This document shows, one piece after another, positions 13,501 through 25,240 of a DNA stretch of 64,000 nucleotides. Position numbers and translations under genes: made by a program. Position 1 is the stretch's first letter. Each line of letters starts with the position of its first letter. The notes beneath the pieces are model-generated. The model ran no database searches and was not told the origin of the DNA. It saw only the letters and a program-made list of their open reading frames with translations. This DNA comes from Lineus longissimus (taxonomy: Eukaryota > Nemertea > Pilidiophora > Heteronemertea > Lineidae). The stretch spans positions 19,904,599-19,968,598 of the forward strand of contig NC_088309.1 of assembly GCF_910592395.1 (NCBI RefSeq). The letters are read 5' to 3'.

Positions 13501-15304
13501 TAACCACGAACTTGTGAAGAACGGACTTAAAGCCCACAGAAATGTTCACTGTAACCAATGCACAGCATGAATACTTTATACACGTACGCCTTCAAATTAA
13601 GCTTATAAATGTGAATAAAGAGTAAACACTCAAATACCAATTTTCTCGCATTTCTCATTTAATTACTTCATATGCCGTGGGCGGGACAACATTTCTGAGC
13701 TATCCATGCATTGACGTTCGGAGTGAAAATAAATTATTGCATATCCATTTTTGATCTATTGATAAAGACTTTCGTGCATTGTGATCACAGATATACACAA
13801 GATGACCAACCTTTGTGGTGTATATGTATGTATTCTGAGGTTGGATGATCAAAGACTGGAGACCATTGGTTTTTTTCTGGATCCGTCAATTTCTGATTGC
13901 AATGACGTTATGTCAGATGGGCAGGCTTCGCAATCCTTACGAAGAGCGACGGATGACGTATATGTATATATTTTATCGAAGTTTTAAACAAAATATTCCA
14001 GATTCACCCAGGCACAACTAGGCACTGTAAGACGACTTACGAGTGTGGCGTCAATTAATAGACGGGGTTTTTCGCAAAGTCTCCAGAACGCCAACATGGG
14101 CGCCTTTTTCGACCTCTTGATAACTATGTTGAACAATGGGATAGGCGTTCGCGTTGACGTTTCGGGGGCTTGCGAAAACCGCCTAATCCAACAGACCGGG
14201 GCTTGATGGCACCACACGGCCCTTCGTAACGCACTTCGCCGTTCGTCCACGGATTGCGAAACTTCAAACTGATCGACGTAGGCTTTTTAGGGAAAATGTG
14301 CTGCATAGAAAAAAGACACTAAATCTGCATGGCAGTAAAAATGATAAGAGGCGACGGCATATGCGCTGATGCGTAACTCGCCATTTAATGAACATTTTTT
14401 TAATCGAATTGCCGAGATTTAAAACATACTCGTAATTACCCTTGTCCGCAAAGCGTCGACAAACAAGCGATATTCACTGCTATACATGCGATCATGACTG
14501 ATCAGCATGCTACGAAAAGCTCTCGTTTGCAGTAGTTATCGCAGGAAGCAGCGTCAAGAACCGCGGTGGTCGCCATCAATATCAACCCCAGCGATTACCA
14601 CGTTTATAGGCAAACGAACGACCTTTTCATAACTCATCGCAGCGACAAAAATCGCGGGGCGCGTTAGTCATTTTCAATCCGACAAAAAGAAAATCAGTGT
14701 AAAATCGATTTCGATCTCGCGTCACAGACATAACGGCAACTTCCGCTCGTCTCGTTGCTACTGTTGCCATGGAAACGTATGCCATGTCCATAGTATACGC
14801 TATGCGGCCAATATAGACCTCCAGGTTCTAATGATCTCATATCAGGAGGATCATTATCAAAATCCCTATTACTAATCAGATACTGATTAATCGAAAATAT
14901 GCGTTCAGTTACACCAGAGTCTTTCAAATATTTATTATTTGAAAGACTCTGGTTACACTATGGTGAAAGTCAAGAAGCGCATCCGATATCCCGGCCAAAA
15001 AGTCCACGATGGACTCTGTGATTAAACTTGTGGTACATGGACATGTACACTCTTTAAATCAAATAATAGAAATAACTATTTCATCGTCCGAGAACAAATG
15101 CTGAAAAAGAGATGATGTCATGCATAAGTTGGTCGTTCTCGGAAGACAGGTTGGTTCGGAACGGGATATAACGAAAGCTAACTACTGAAGCAGCCCACAG
15201 GCCCTACCACCCTGAAAAGGGAATATGATTTTTTAGGGAGGTTCCATAGTGGAATAAACTTAATGGTCTACCTAAAACTAAGTAATTCCTTTATATGAAC
15301 CTAC
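10576..15304. other. Noncoding interval with a short hairpin
   Basis: I see no supported gene. Notable items are a poly-C run at about 12581-12592 and a 41-bp hairpin at 14913-14953 (arms ACCAGAGTCTTTCAAAT / ATTTGAAAGACTCTGGT). The region is AT-rich with scattered short ORFs that lack splice context or family motifs. Confidence 0.45.
14913..14953. repeat. Perfect short inverted repeat (17-bp arms)
   Basis: ACCAGAGTCTTTCAAAT is followed by a 7-base A/T loop and its exact reverse complement. The core AGAGTCTTTC / GAAAGACTCT recurs in inverted arrangement at about 34322-34425, so the motif may be the end of a dispersed element. Confidence 0.8.
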
Positions 15305-15495
15305 CCATCATCATCAGAAGGGAATTCAGCAGACGACAGCGTTTTGCTCCTCCTTCTCGTCCACAGACTTGGGCTGGTCACTTCAATCTCCACATTGTGC
15401 CACAAGTTGTCACCTTGCTCGAAGAAAGAATCCAACGACAACGAGAGCCGCCGCGGCCGGTTGACCCGCGGGAACATGACATCCATAGGGTCCAT
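15305..15495 (-). CDS. Possible orphan coding exon, unknown protein
   Basis: On the minus strand an ATG at 15495 opens 63 codons and then meets a GTAGGT donor at 15304 in phase 2. The frame is also open for a few codons upstream to a weak AG. The peptide is basic and Ser-rich (R-P-R-R-L-S-L-S-L-D-S-F-F near the start, later V-E-I-E-V-T-S-P-S and R-R-R-S-K-T), uses GC-rich codons unlike its surroundings, and contains an R-R-L-S kinase-type site. It could be the first coding exon of a minus-strand gene whose other exons I could not find. It could also be a chance ORF. I do not recognise the family. Confidence 0.35.
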
Positions 15496-15654
15496 CACGA
15501 GCTCGGGAACTTGCAGCTTTGACAGCAGTTATACAGTTATTCTATTTCAGAACAAATTGCTGAAGTTTGGTACTACGATATTCCGTATGACACAAAACGG
15601 TACTCTCCAAATCGGAGAAAATATAGTAATTGTTATTTAGATGAGTTCACGGTG

Positions 15655-15892
15655 CAGTTAACGTCATTTCCAATAGAAATGTCAGAAAAGTAGTGATATC
15701 TTGATCAACGTTTAAACGGCATTCCAAATAGAAAATACATATTGCTAACAGCTAACGCTATTCCCAAGACCGTGGTGTTTGTTGTCTTGATAACACTTAA
15801 CGGCATTCCCGAAAGAAAAGAGAGCGTGGTGTCGGCTTGATGACAGTTGACGGTATTCCTGATAGAAAAGAAACTTGGTGTTGTCTATCGCT
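15655..15892. repeat. Degenerate tandem repeat, about 50-bp unit, about five copies
   Basis: The phrase TTAACGGCATTCCxxATAGAAAAG followed by GTGGTGTTG and CTTGATxACA recurs at about 15655, 15710, 15750, 15797 and 15848 with many substitutions. Similar fragments (TATTCCTGCC) continue sparsely to about 16600, suggesting that an old array has decayed. Confidence 0.7.
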
Positions 15893-18800
15893 ACAGAAAG
15901 CCGGGCACTTGGTTCTGTTTCAGTGACAGTACGCGATATCTTCTCCTAGACGGACATGATATTGATGTCAATCAAGAGAGTACCCCCAAGAGAAATGATC
16001 TCGTAACATCTCACGTTTATCTTCTATTCTGTCACATGTAGTGGTCGAATGTGCAACCCATTCCATCCAAACGTGAAAAATGAGACGTCAGCTGCAAAGC
16101 TTTATTATTCCCTCTAGACGCAATATGACATTTACAGAAGCTTTTAGCAATTATCCTGTCAATAGTCTCTCGAGACAGAAAATCGATGTCATATTTGTAT
16201 AATTATCGAACTGATATTCCTGCCGGGTGTTTTAAATAAAGCTATATTCCTATCAGATGGAAATATTATCTTGATGTATTCCTGCCAAATATGGTGAGAA
16301 ACAACGATTTTTTTCTTACCAGCGTAAGATGAAATCAGAATTTCACCCGCTGAACGCAAAATAAGACGCCGCCTCAGAAAATTTATTTGAAACAGCCGGT
16401 CACTCTTCCAGAGTTAATACCGGGTTACTTCTTCCGAAACTTGTACATGTATGTCACCAGCTTTTCTTTCGAAATGTACGCAACTACATGTACGGCTCCA
16501 CTTCATTCAATGGTGATAAGCACCCATCCCATTTAAACCTAAACTGCCGGTTTGTGCTAGAGATTGTTATCAAGTTGATATTCCTGCGCCACTAACAAAG
16601 TAAAACATGATATCAAGCATTTCCTGCGTAGCTCTGGCTCCAACTCATTTCTAGATGAGAATTCAGTCCTTTATTATAATCCTACCTTCGATGGTTGAGT
16701 CCACACGACTTATTGCCACAGTGAGGTATTGGAAAGATCAAACCACTTAACACAGAGTAATGATATCCGCTAACGGGGTCCGTGTCAGCTTTACTGAACC
16801 TTGGAACCTTCCGCAAGTTCTACGCGATAAAACAAATGTCGCAAGGGTAATTAGCCACTGTTTGCCACTCATGCTTGGCGATAGCATATACCGATCCAAT
16901 GCATCACGAACAGTTGCCGGAGGACTAAAAGATCTGCAATTTCGATTGTGCTTGATCGCGTGATGAAACCGATAGAACATTCGAATGATAGGTCATATCG
17001 CGTCAGTCGTATATCTCTCTCCCAACCAATCTCATCCGCTTGTATAAATCGCAACTAATCTTCTAAATGCGCTGACATTCTATTGTGTGCTCACATCATT
17101 GTCATCGCTACTCCCCAGACTCGGATCGGCATTTTATCTTTAGGAGCGATAGTGGTATTTCAGCGAAGTGCTTGAGGGAAAAAGCCACCTCGTAAAAGGG
17201 CAGCCTCGAAGGCTACCCCAGGATTAGTAATCCTTTTTCTATAGTACTCTGAAATCCTCGAAAGATATTTCGTTATATCATTCTGCTGTCGTCCTTTCTC
17301 TGTTGTCCCTTCAAGGACATACCTATGTCCCAATAATTCCATGTACATGCATACTGTAATAAGTAAATTACGGTTGTCTCTTTAAGAAAATGCATTTCCT
17401 GGCTTATAACGGCGTTAATAGATTCATGCGTTTATATAATATGGAATTGTTACCCTGCGTCTACATATTATAGTTTCTCATGTGATATTAGTTGATTAAA
17501 ATGCAACCACAATATATACTTTTTCCTTTTTTTTCTACAGCTTTGTGTGATCCAGGGTTTTTAATCGGGAAAAACTCCCGAGTCCCACCAATCCCTTCTG
17601 CCGGGAGCATTGTAGAATGGGCTCAAAAACCTTAAGATTAAAGCAATGCTTTGAGTGCACGCTGCTGTGGACGCCTACGTCGATCACTGGGTTGGTGCCG
17701 CTGAAGACAACAGTTTTATTCGTTTACTACATGTATATCATAGTGACAGATTGCATCTAGGCAATGGTATCAGGAATGCAGCGTTTAAGGCCAAAGACCG
17801 ACGATATAATGGAATAATTTCCAAGTCGAAAAATACAAAATATTGGTTAACCAACATTCAGTGTTACAACGTATGCGTTACTGATAAAGTCCTCATTAAT
17901 TAAGCTGCTCACACAGTCATTGCCAACGGAGATCAAACTTCAGATGTCTAGGATGGAGATGAGATGAGGCTACCAGCTGTTGGCGGCGGATCAATTAGCA
18001 TGTGTCAACTCCATTCAGTCAGGAGAAATTAATAATGCAGGCCCTGGGCAACTGCCTTCTACGCTCAGTCTATGATATTTACCACTAAAAAGCGTTCATT
18101 GATCATCCTTGCGAAAGCCATCACAGACGGTATGACAGAAACGACTTTGCAAAGCTCAGGTTGAGCGTCACCCTGTGATAGGAAAAGCATGAAAGAAGCA
18201 GTATATCACGAGCATGACGTATAGTATAGTTGAAATAGCTCTCGACAACGAATATTTCAAAGTTGGTAGCCAAATATCATTAACCGTCAGGCACATGTTG
18301 AGGCACTAAATTGGCCACTGCCGGGGCCTGATTCTAAACTATTTTATTTTCGTTATCCGCGACAGAATTTTGTCGTGGCATGATCTTTCTTCGGAATTCA
18401 TTGATGATTGCTGTATTCATCCAATGCCAATATACATGTATACATGTAGCTTAACTAGCCAGAAAATAAGAGCAGAGACACAGAATAAGGTTGCTCATCA
18501 AGATCTTACATGCATTTATCACACTGTGAAGTCACAGAGGTACAAGCCGTCTGACCATAGAACAGTTATTCTGAACTTGTAGAGGTGGTCTCTTCTCAAC
18601 ATACGCCGCGTGTTCAATGGCAGGATATCATACGAGTGTGAAGAAAACGAAGTAAGCAATACCATATCGGCTAACACCGAAGTGGACACGTTTTGCTGTT
18701 ATTTGGTCCAAAGCTTTTTTGATGAGCATGGTCGATGTTCAATAGTGAGTTCCGACAAATCGGGTAACATAATGTTCATCTTGGGCGTGGGCATGTCATC

Positions 18801-19563
18801 TAGGCCTATCCTATCCCCTTTATATCTTCGTAGCCACAATACATCTGAAAATGCGGTCAAGAGGTGAGTTCCAGAAAATCCAGCCTTATCAGGCGTGGGC
18901 ATGTGTTATGAAACATCTCGGCCTATATCCTGTATCACCTCCTCTTTCTTTTAGATAGAGGAGACAAGACCACAATTGATTTTTTAAGCCTTTTAGAAGT
19001 TAAATTGTCAATGTTTGACCGCGACGCATCAAATACTGCGTGGGGTTGTGAATCTGAAATTTTGTTATGATATTCCGGACATTCGGGCAGCAAATGGTGA
19101 AAAATAAACTGGTAGTTGACCACGGAAATTTTTTTATAATCGACAAATTAGACAGACATTGATATTTCCACTTTTTTTAGCCAACTGGCAGAAAAATCTC
19201 AAAACACACCCCCTATTACCAAATTAGCAAAATTCGAAATTAATTTTTTCATCAAATAATTTCTTTATATCTGTAGACTTGCCACAACAAATATTTTTTC
19301 AATACCTCTCCAAATATGTACTTGAGAGTTAAAAACATGCACTCGTCTAATTGATAGGCCTCGACCCTTCAACCTATGAATATTCATAAGTGGTCTTGCC
19401 TGCAAAGGTGTGACACTTGGCATTGCATCGCTAAAAAATGACGCAATAAGGCCCGAGAAAAGACCCCAATGGCAATCGATATATCCCCACACATCCACCA
19501 ATCAGAACTACGGTTTGAAACCAACCTAGCCAATCTGAGTTTAGCTGTTTCCACGGAAAGGCC
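15893..19563. other. Noncoding interval upstream of the intronless Ras-like gene
   Basis: No ORF here is supported. The interval contains a copy of a dispersed repeat (18335-18415) and several TACATGTA palindromes (for example near 16443, 17728 and 18433). The final few hundred bases are the presumed promoter region of the gene that starts at 19641. Confidence 0.45.
18335..18415 (+). repeat. Dispersed repeat, copy 1 of 3
   Basis: It contains TTATTTTCGTTATCCGCGAC, TTTTGTCGTGGCATGATC and TTTCTTCGGAATTCATTGAT. The same order of phrases occurs at about 25185-25235 (plus) and at 42600-42690 (minus strand). The centre is a small hairpin (CGACA...TGTCG). Confidence 0.75.
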
Positions 19564-19570
19564 TATATAA
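19564..19570 (+). promoter_or_regulatory. TATA box of the intronless Ras-like gene
   Basis: TATATAA lies 17 bases before an in-frame ATG at 19587 and 71 bases before the next in-frame ATG at 19641. With normal TATA spacing, transcription would begin near 19594, downstream of the first ATG. This supports 19641 as the true start. Confidence 0.7.
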
Positions 19571-19640
19571 GAAGACTCCGAATGAAATGGAAACATTCTC
19601 TCGTGTGACAGGCAGAAGTACAGCCAACTTTAAACTTAAA

Positions 19641-20330
19641 ATGGAAACCGTTATCGCAAATATAATCAACGCTCTCAAAATCCGACCAAGAGGTTCACGC
19701 AGTCGTAAGACATCACGAGAACCTGTGTTTGATGATGAAAGCTACACAATTGCCGTTCTCGGAGGTGCCGCAGTGGGTAAGACGAGCCTGCTGAGACGCT
19801 TCTTCTATGGCAGTCACAACCACAAGCACAATCCCACCATCGAGGACTTGTACAAAGAGAAGCTCGTGGCAGGAAACCAGCGGCTAGAGATAGACATTAT
19901 CGACACGACAGGCTCGGAGAACTTCCCTGCCATGCGGCGGCTAGCTATACAGAGAGCGCATGTCATCATCATCGTTTTCGCCTTGAACAACACGGCATCA
20001 TTCACTGAGATGAAGAATCTGCGGAACGAAGTCCTTGAATTACGGACTCAAATGCCCCCAGTCATAATCGTGGGCAACAAAGCTGATACACGCTGTGACA
20101 AATCTTTGGAACTGCAGAGGCAGCTGAGAGTGAGAAGAAACATCATTGAGAACGAGATGCAACACAAGTACGTTGAATGTTCTGCTAGGAACGGCGAAAA
20201 TGTCAGCGAAGTATTCGAAAAATATCTCTTATCAGAACTTCAAGGAAGTACTACAGCAATTAGCACTCACAAAAAATCTTCCAAGAAAGGACTACGAGAA
20301 TTTCACAAAAAGATTAAGAGGCACTTTTAG
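19641..20330 (+). CDS. Intronless Ras-like GTPase, DIRAS/RASD-like, without a CAAX box
   Basis: A single exon encodes 229 aa from the ATG at 19641. An earlier in-frame ATG at 19587 would add 18 residues but lies too close to the TATA box. The GTPase motifs are in order: P-loop G-G-A-A-V-G-K-T; switch I with N-P-T-I-E-D; G3 D-T-T-G-S-E followed by N-F-P-A-M-R-R-L-A-I; G4 V-G-N-K-A-D; G5 C-S-A-R. D-T-T-G-S and F-P-A-M-x-R-L are typical of DIRAS and RASD/Rhes proteins. The catalytic Gln after DxxG is replaced (S-E instead of Q-E), so weak intrinsic GTP hydrolysis is expected, as in those families. The C-terminus is strongly basic (K-K-S-S-K-K-G and K-K-I-K-R-H-F) and lacks the CAAX box that vertebrate DIRAS and RASD carry. 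Membrane contact would therefore have to be electrostatic. It is probably an invertebrate-specific branch or a retrocopy-derived gene. Confidence 0.9.
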   Translation: METVIANIINALKIRPRGSRSRKTSREPVFDDESYTIAVLGGAAVGKTSLLRRFFYGSHNHKHNPTIEDLYKEKLVAGNQRLEIDIIDTTGSENFPAMRRLAIQRAHVIIIVFALNNTASFTEMKNLRNEVLELRTQMPPVIIVGNKADTRCDKSLELQRQLRVRRNIIENEMQHKYVECSARNGENVSEVFEKYLLSELQGSTTAISTHKKSSKKGLREFHKKIKRHF

Positions 20331-20596
20331 TTGGGTGCCGGGTGATTCCCAGTCGTAGGCAGATTTACACCAATGACTTTAGGGCATGGATAATTTCTTG
20401 TGACTTTAAAGACTGTAATAACTTTGTGACTCGTTTGCTTCCTTGAGATGACACGATCAAACGGGGTTGATCTCCGGTGTTTACGAGACAGTGCGCTAGC
20501 TGGTGTTCAATCGGTAATGTTTATACTATTTCGGAGCGCGTTGTGATTTGTAAATAGCATATTTATATTATGTGTATTTTCCGCATATCTGTATAT

Positions 20597-20602
20597 AATA
20601 AA
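20597..20602 (+). terminator. Polyadenylation signal AATAAA of the intronless Ras-like gene
   Basis: AATAAA lies about 270 bases after the stop codon in an A/T-rich stretch. This is a plausible 3' end for a short single-exon transcript. Confidence 0.6.
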
Positions 20603-23589
20603 ATAATATAAACAAATACATGTATTGGAATTACTTTGTCTCGTATAAATGTTGTCATCTGCGTGGTTATATCAAAGTGTATTCTTGGTTTCTTGATGCC
20701 TACGTCCACGGACATCGAGTTATAGGGTCGCGATCTTACCCGTTACTGATGACGTCGCAGGAAGAGGTCAGTCAGTTTCTCGGCAGATCGGTTCCCGGGA
20801 CGAAGAAATCCCCTGTCTTGATACTTCGTACGTTGGTAGATCAAGAAATTTGGGAAAGGGTAACGCAGCCTCACTTGGAGGGTGCCATGCCATCATGGAA
20901 ACGAGGGAGACCAGAAACTTAAGGTCGTCCAAGGGCTTAAATTAGAAACAAGTGTTTGTTTCCGAGGGGGACGCGCCCAAAAAAGTTACTTAGTCCCAGA
21001 CGAAAAGGGACCCCAAGGTGTAATAAACTGGATAAGCGATACAGACACAGCCCGCTCCACCGGCGTAAAACAAGTTGGAAGTTTATCAATGTCCGACTTG
21101 TTAGAACTCTATCTCAATCTTCGGGCTGATGAAGTTAATTTGCTGCCTCTGCTGGACCGTCAAAAGGATGTTAATGGTTCCATTGACTCCTTTGACCAAT
21201 CTATACATGAAAGCAACGACGATTGATGGATTGAAAGATTCGAATGGAAGCGAGGCGCTTTCCGAGGCTTCATTGGCGCACAGTGCATTTACACTGCAGT
21301 GCGGTTCATTCTTAACCCAGACGTTTTAGAATTCTGGACGCTGCCACAGGCGTCTCTAGTGGGGGTGCGACTAAGAGCCCCCACAGACGTCACTGGTAAG
21401 TATGTTTATCCCATATACATGACATTAGATGGCCTCCGCTGAGTAAGGGCCATCCATTACCATTTTCTTCCAGTTCAGTCTGGAGTCTCCATCTTTTCTC
21501 ACTGATCCTGATTTTGTGATTTTGTCTACCTAGCAGATTCTGATATGAGTAGCCCATGCTTCTCTCAAAACCCATTACCTCTTAGTAATCACTTCGCAGT
21601 AATTGGTTTTTGGTTTCTCAGGTAGATGCTGTTGCTGGACTCGTTGACGATTTAACAGCTCATCCTATACACTACAATAGGCTACTCGTTTGTGGATTTT
21701 TAATCAACGTGGTGTTGATTCGAAGGACAGCAGGTTGTGCATTGCCACCCAACATATACATGTATCTTTGGGATGGTATTTTTATTCGATAAAAAAAATA
21801 ATCAAATAGACCTTCAAAATAAATACTTAGACGTAAGTATTTTCCATATTTGACACTCATTTGAGAAGAGTAGCTGAAAGTTACATACATGCACAGATAT
21901 TTTGATAACCACCTGTACTTTAGTCATCTATCAAAAAACAGGCGGGATATAAGGTCAAACGAGATGGGGTTTTCGGTCCTGCATTTGTATAACATCATGT
22001 TTCCCATCCAATCGAACGCAGCTTTGATCTCGTGATGAAATGTCGATGAAAGAAGGAGATGAAGTTGCTATTGAGGCATGGTCGCATTGTGTACATTCAC
22101 GTGGGAAACGAAATCAAAGCATGAGCAGTCTATAAGAAATCAACCAACACAACATGCAATGGCTGTGACTGGTGAAAATGGGGGTGAAACCAGTGCCTAA
22201 CTCCACAACATCCCTCTAATATATGCCGGGTCTATTGCGGTACCGGCATATTCAAAGTAGAACTGCGAGAACGAGTCGCTGAGTGAAAACGTGTCCAATT
22301 TGCTCCGGCCTAACAGTATAGTCTCCGTTTAAATGGCCCCTGCTGTGCTTGGTCGTGTTGTGTGAGGTCTCCGTAGCGAACATCGTCACTTGTCGGTGTT
22401 GAAATGGTTCCATCATCACCATGATCTCTTGCGGATTTTGAGACGATCGATTTAGTGCCACACTACATGTATTTCTTGTGGAACTGAGATGGCCCCTTTA
22501 GTGACCATTACCTCTTGTGGAATTTAAGGCAGTTCCAGAGAGATCACTTTGTAATGTTAAGGTTGACAGAGAAGGAAATTGCTTCAGTTATCTCGACGAA
22601 TGAGTCTTACATTGGTATCAAATCATTATCTCAGAGAGATCCCTGTCAAGTCATCTCAAGGTAGGATTGATATTCCAAGTGGAATTCTTGTCATCCCCGG
22701 TATTTATTTTAGTCAACCGAATATCGGTACTATGTAGCATAGCAGCGTAATGTGGAGAGCAACTCCTTTAGGGCGGGTGGGGGATGGGGGTTGGGGGGGG
22801 GGGATGTGATATCCATTACTCATAGGCCGATTCTAGATGCACACTACAGAATATTCTTGCAAATATTATTTTTTTTAAAGACGTCACAGAATATATTCCA
22901 TCATTTGCCCCACGCCTAGCCTGGGAACTACAAAGGGACGCAATTTGGATGTTGTCCTAGGAACAAACAAACATTGAACACCTCTAGAAATGAACATACT
23001 ATATAGAGAAGAGGGAAGGGAGATGACCTCGCGAGAGGAACTTTCAGCTGGCATGTGGTCAGGTGGAGCATTGCATGGCATCATTCCAACTTATGGTGAC
23101 CTTTACATCAGCAAATGAAAATCTCAATGATATTGATAATATTGATATTAATAATACTAATAAAACTGTATGTACATGTACATGAATGAATAAAAAAAGT
23201 CAGTGAAGAGAAAAAAAATGTTGTGGATAAACAGGGAGTCGAACACGGTCGGTAGAAGTCGGACAAAAATTTCCAAATTTGCATCCAGTTACGCAAAAAG
23301 ATGAAAGGCCCACAGATTTCTTCACTACATATGTTATTATTATAGCTCCGGAAATACTCCGCTCTCTGGTACCACTTATACCACCAAAGATCAGCAAACG
23401 TGAAGATTTCCAACGCAGTTCAGAAATATCAGTGACGACATCTAGACTCACGAGGCGAAACCGCGAGTGGCAAGAGTTGAACGTCAATATAAGTAACTAA
23501 TATAACGAGGGAGGGCGGGAGAAAGTCCTGCACACAGAGGGAGGGAGAAAGTATGGAAGAAAATGCTGTACGAGAGCGTAATCCAGCTT

Positions 23590-23785
23590 CGGTAATGTGA
23601 GGCAGTTTTGGAGGTGGCTTGCGAATTTAGCCAGGCCTACGAATACATTCTGTTCCAGTGCATGCTCTGTTTAGTGGGTTTACAGTGATCTTGTTCGGAG
23701 AAGCCACGGCCCAGCTAGAAGCCTTTTGTATGAAAAACCAACATCTCTCATGCCAAAGTTGTCCCTTTAAGACTGCACCGCGCTC
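23590..23785 (+). repeat. Dispersed repeat family B, copy 1 of 2
   Basis: It shares a series of phrases with 58313-58515 in the same order: GAGGCAGTTTTGGA, CTTGTGAATTT / CTTGCGAATTT, AGGCCTA, CAGTGCAT / TAGTGCAT, TGATCTTGTTCGG / TGATCCTGTTTGG, GAAGCC, TTTTGTATGAAAAA, and a shared ending TTGTCCCTTTAA. The copies are clearly homologous over about 200 bp with moderate divergence. Confidence 0.85.
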
Positions 23786-25124
23786 GATCTGTGATTGTAG
23801 ATTCGATATCGTATTCCTCCAAATATTTCGGCGATATTTGTTGGACATGTGGAGTGAACATGTGGAGTGTCGGTGGTCGCAGAAAGTTCGGAAATAAGCA
23901 GCACACGGTAAAAAAACAGAGGATCAATCCAAGTGGCAGAGTAATGCCATTTCTCCATAAAATTCGGTGCTACTTGATGGCGTCGTCGGTGAGTGGTTAG
24001 AAGTCACCATGCATCAATGTACTCTTATCCGTATCCTCAGATTTGTGTTGACGGAGGAAAACTGCTCTTTAACTGTCACCCTGCTAAGTTGCCGTATGGC
24101 GGCGTGTTCGGCCTTTGCGTATAAACGGAATAAAAGGCAGAAAACCACTCAGATGCATTTAATAGCTAAATGGAATACACAGCATCGCCAAAGGTACCCC
24201 GCAGCACTTGCAAATCATCGTCATCAGCTGGAGGCAAATCAAATTACAAAATGGTATTACATTGATGTCGCGCCAGTGCTAATGTTCATCTCACTGTTAC
24301 AGACAGTCTGGTTGAAAGGAAAATGTAACAAAAGCAGCAAAAGCCCCCACGGCTACATTTTTTTATCATTGCTTGACAGGACACAATCATGTAGATATGA
24401 ATGTTTTCCATCCAGAAACTTATTACTTTGAAGTAACAAGTTTTTGGTGTTTTGAAAATGACGTCTTCGTCATCCTTTGAGTGTAATTCTTGGGGGGGGG
24501 AGCTTTTCCAGATTATTGTCTGCCTTCTTTCCAAATGTTTTTGGCAGAAGTTGTAAAAGTTGTGACACACACCAGGCAAGCGGTTAGAAACACTAACGAA
24601 GTACTGATCGTATCTGATTAACATGTATATTGCGAGAGGCACCCTTGAGCCAGATGTCAATACATCAACATCCTTTATTTACCTAGACGTTCTCAGTGGC
24701 ATTCCCAGAACTCCCCAAACGCTAGTTTGATCGATCTAACTCTATTATGGCATGGATGATGCAGCACTATATGAAACCTTTATTTAGTACCCGATATTCC
24801 AAACACGACGTGGTTTTTAGCGATCTCCAGGGGCTGACATCGGTCTTTCAGCCGCCAAGATGATTCCGTTTGAAATTGGAAGCCTTCCGAAACAGGGGAA
24901 CTGACGCGATGTATACACAGTGGACTATACTTTTATTGGTTTCGTGTAGGTGTACAATTTAGGTCAGCCTGTGCACACTTTTGCGAAGAACCATAGAAAT
25001 CAACAGTCTAATTTTTCAATATCTGCTGAGTGAGAATGTTATGGATAACAATGTTATCCAATTTCTCTCTTGATTACTAAACTCTCTGCTCTGCTTGAGT
25101 TGTAGCACTATTTGCTGCAGCCTA

Positions 25125-25240
25125 ATACCATTAGGCCCCACTTGGTGGCGCTAAATCTGCCACTGGGTCTATTTCGAAACAACATGTATTCTATTTTCGT
25201 ATCCACGACAAAGATTTTGTCGTGGCACGATTATAATTTT
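25125..25240 (+). repeat. Dispersed repeat, copy 2 of 3, with palindrome
   Basis: It contains CTATTTTCGTATCCACGAC followed by AAAGATTTTGTCGTGGCACG. The centre CCACGACAAA-GAT-TTTGTCGTGG is a perfect hairpin with 10-bp arms. It is related to the copies at 18335-18415 and 42600-42690. Confidence 0.75.

Noticed and set aside
20882-21226. 114-codon ORF after the intronless Ras-like gene
   Set aside because: Acidic, plausible-looking peptide but no recognisable motif, no splice or promoter context, and overlapping ORFs of similar length in other frames. Kept only as a remote possibility.
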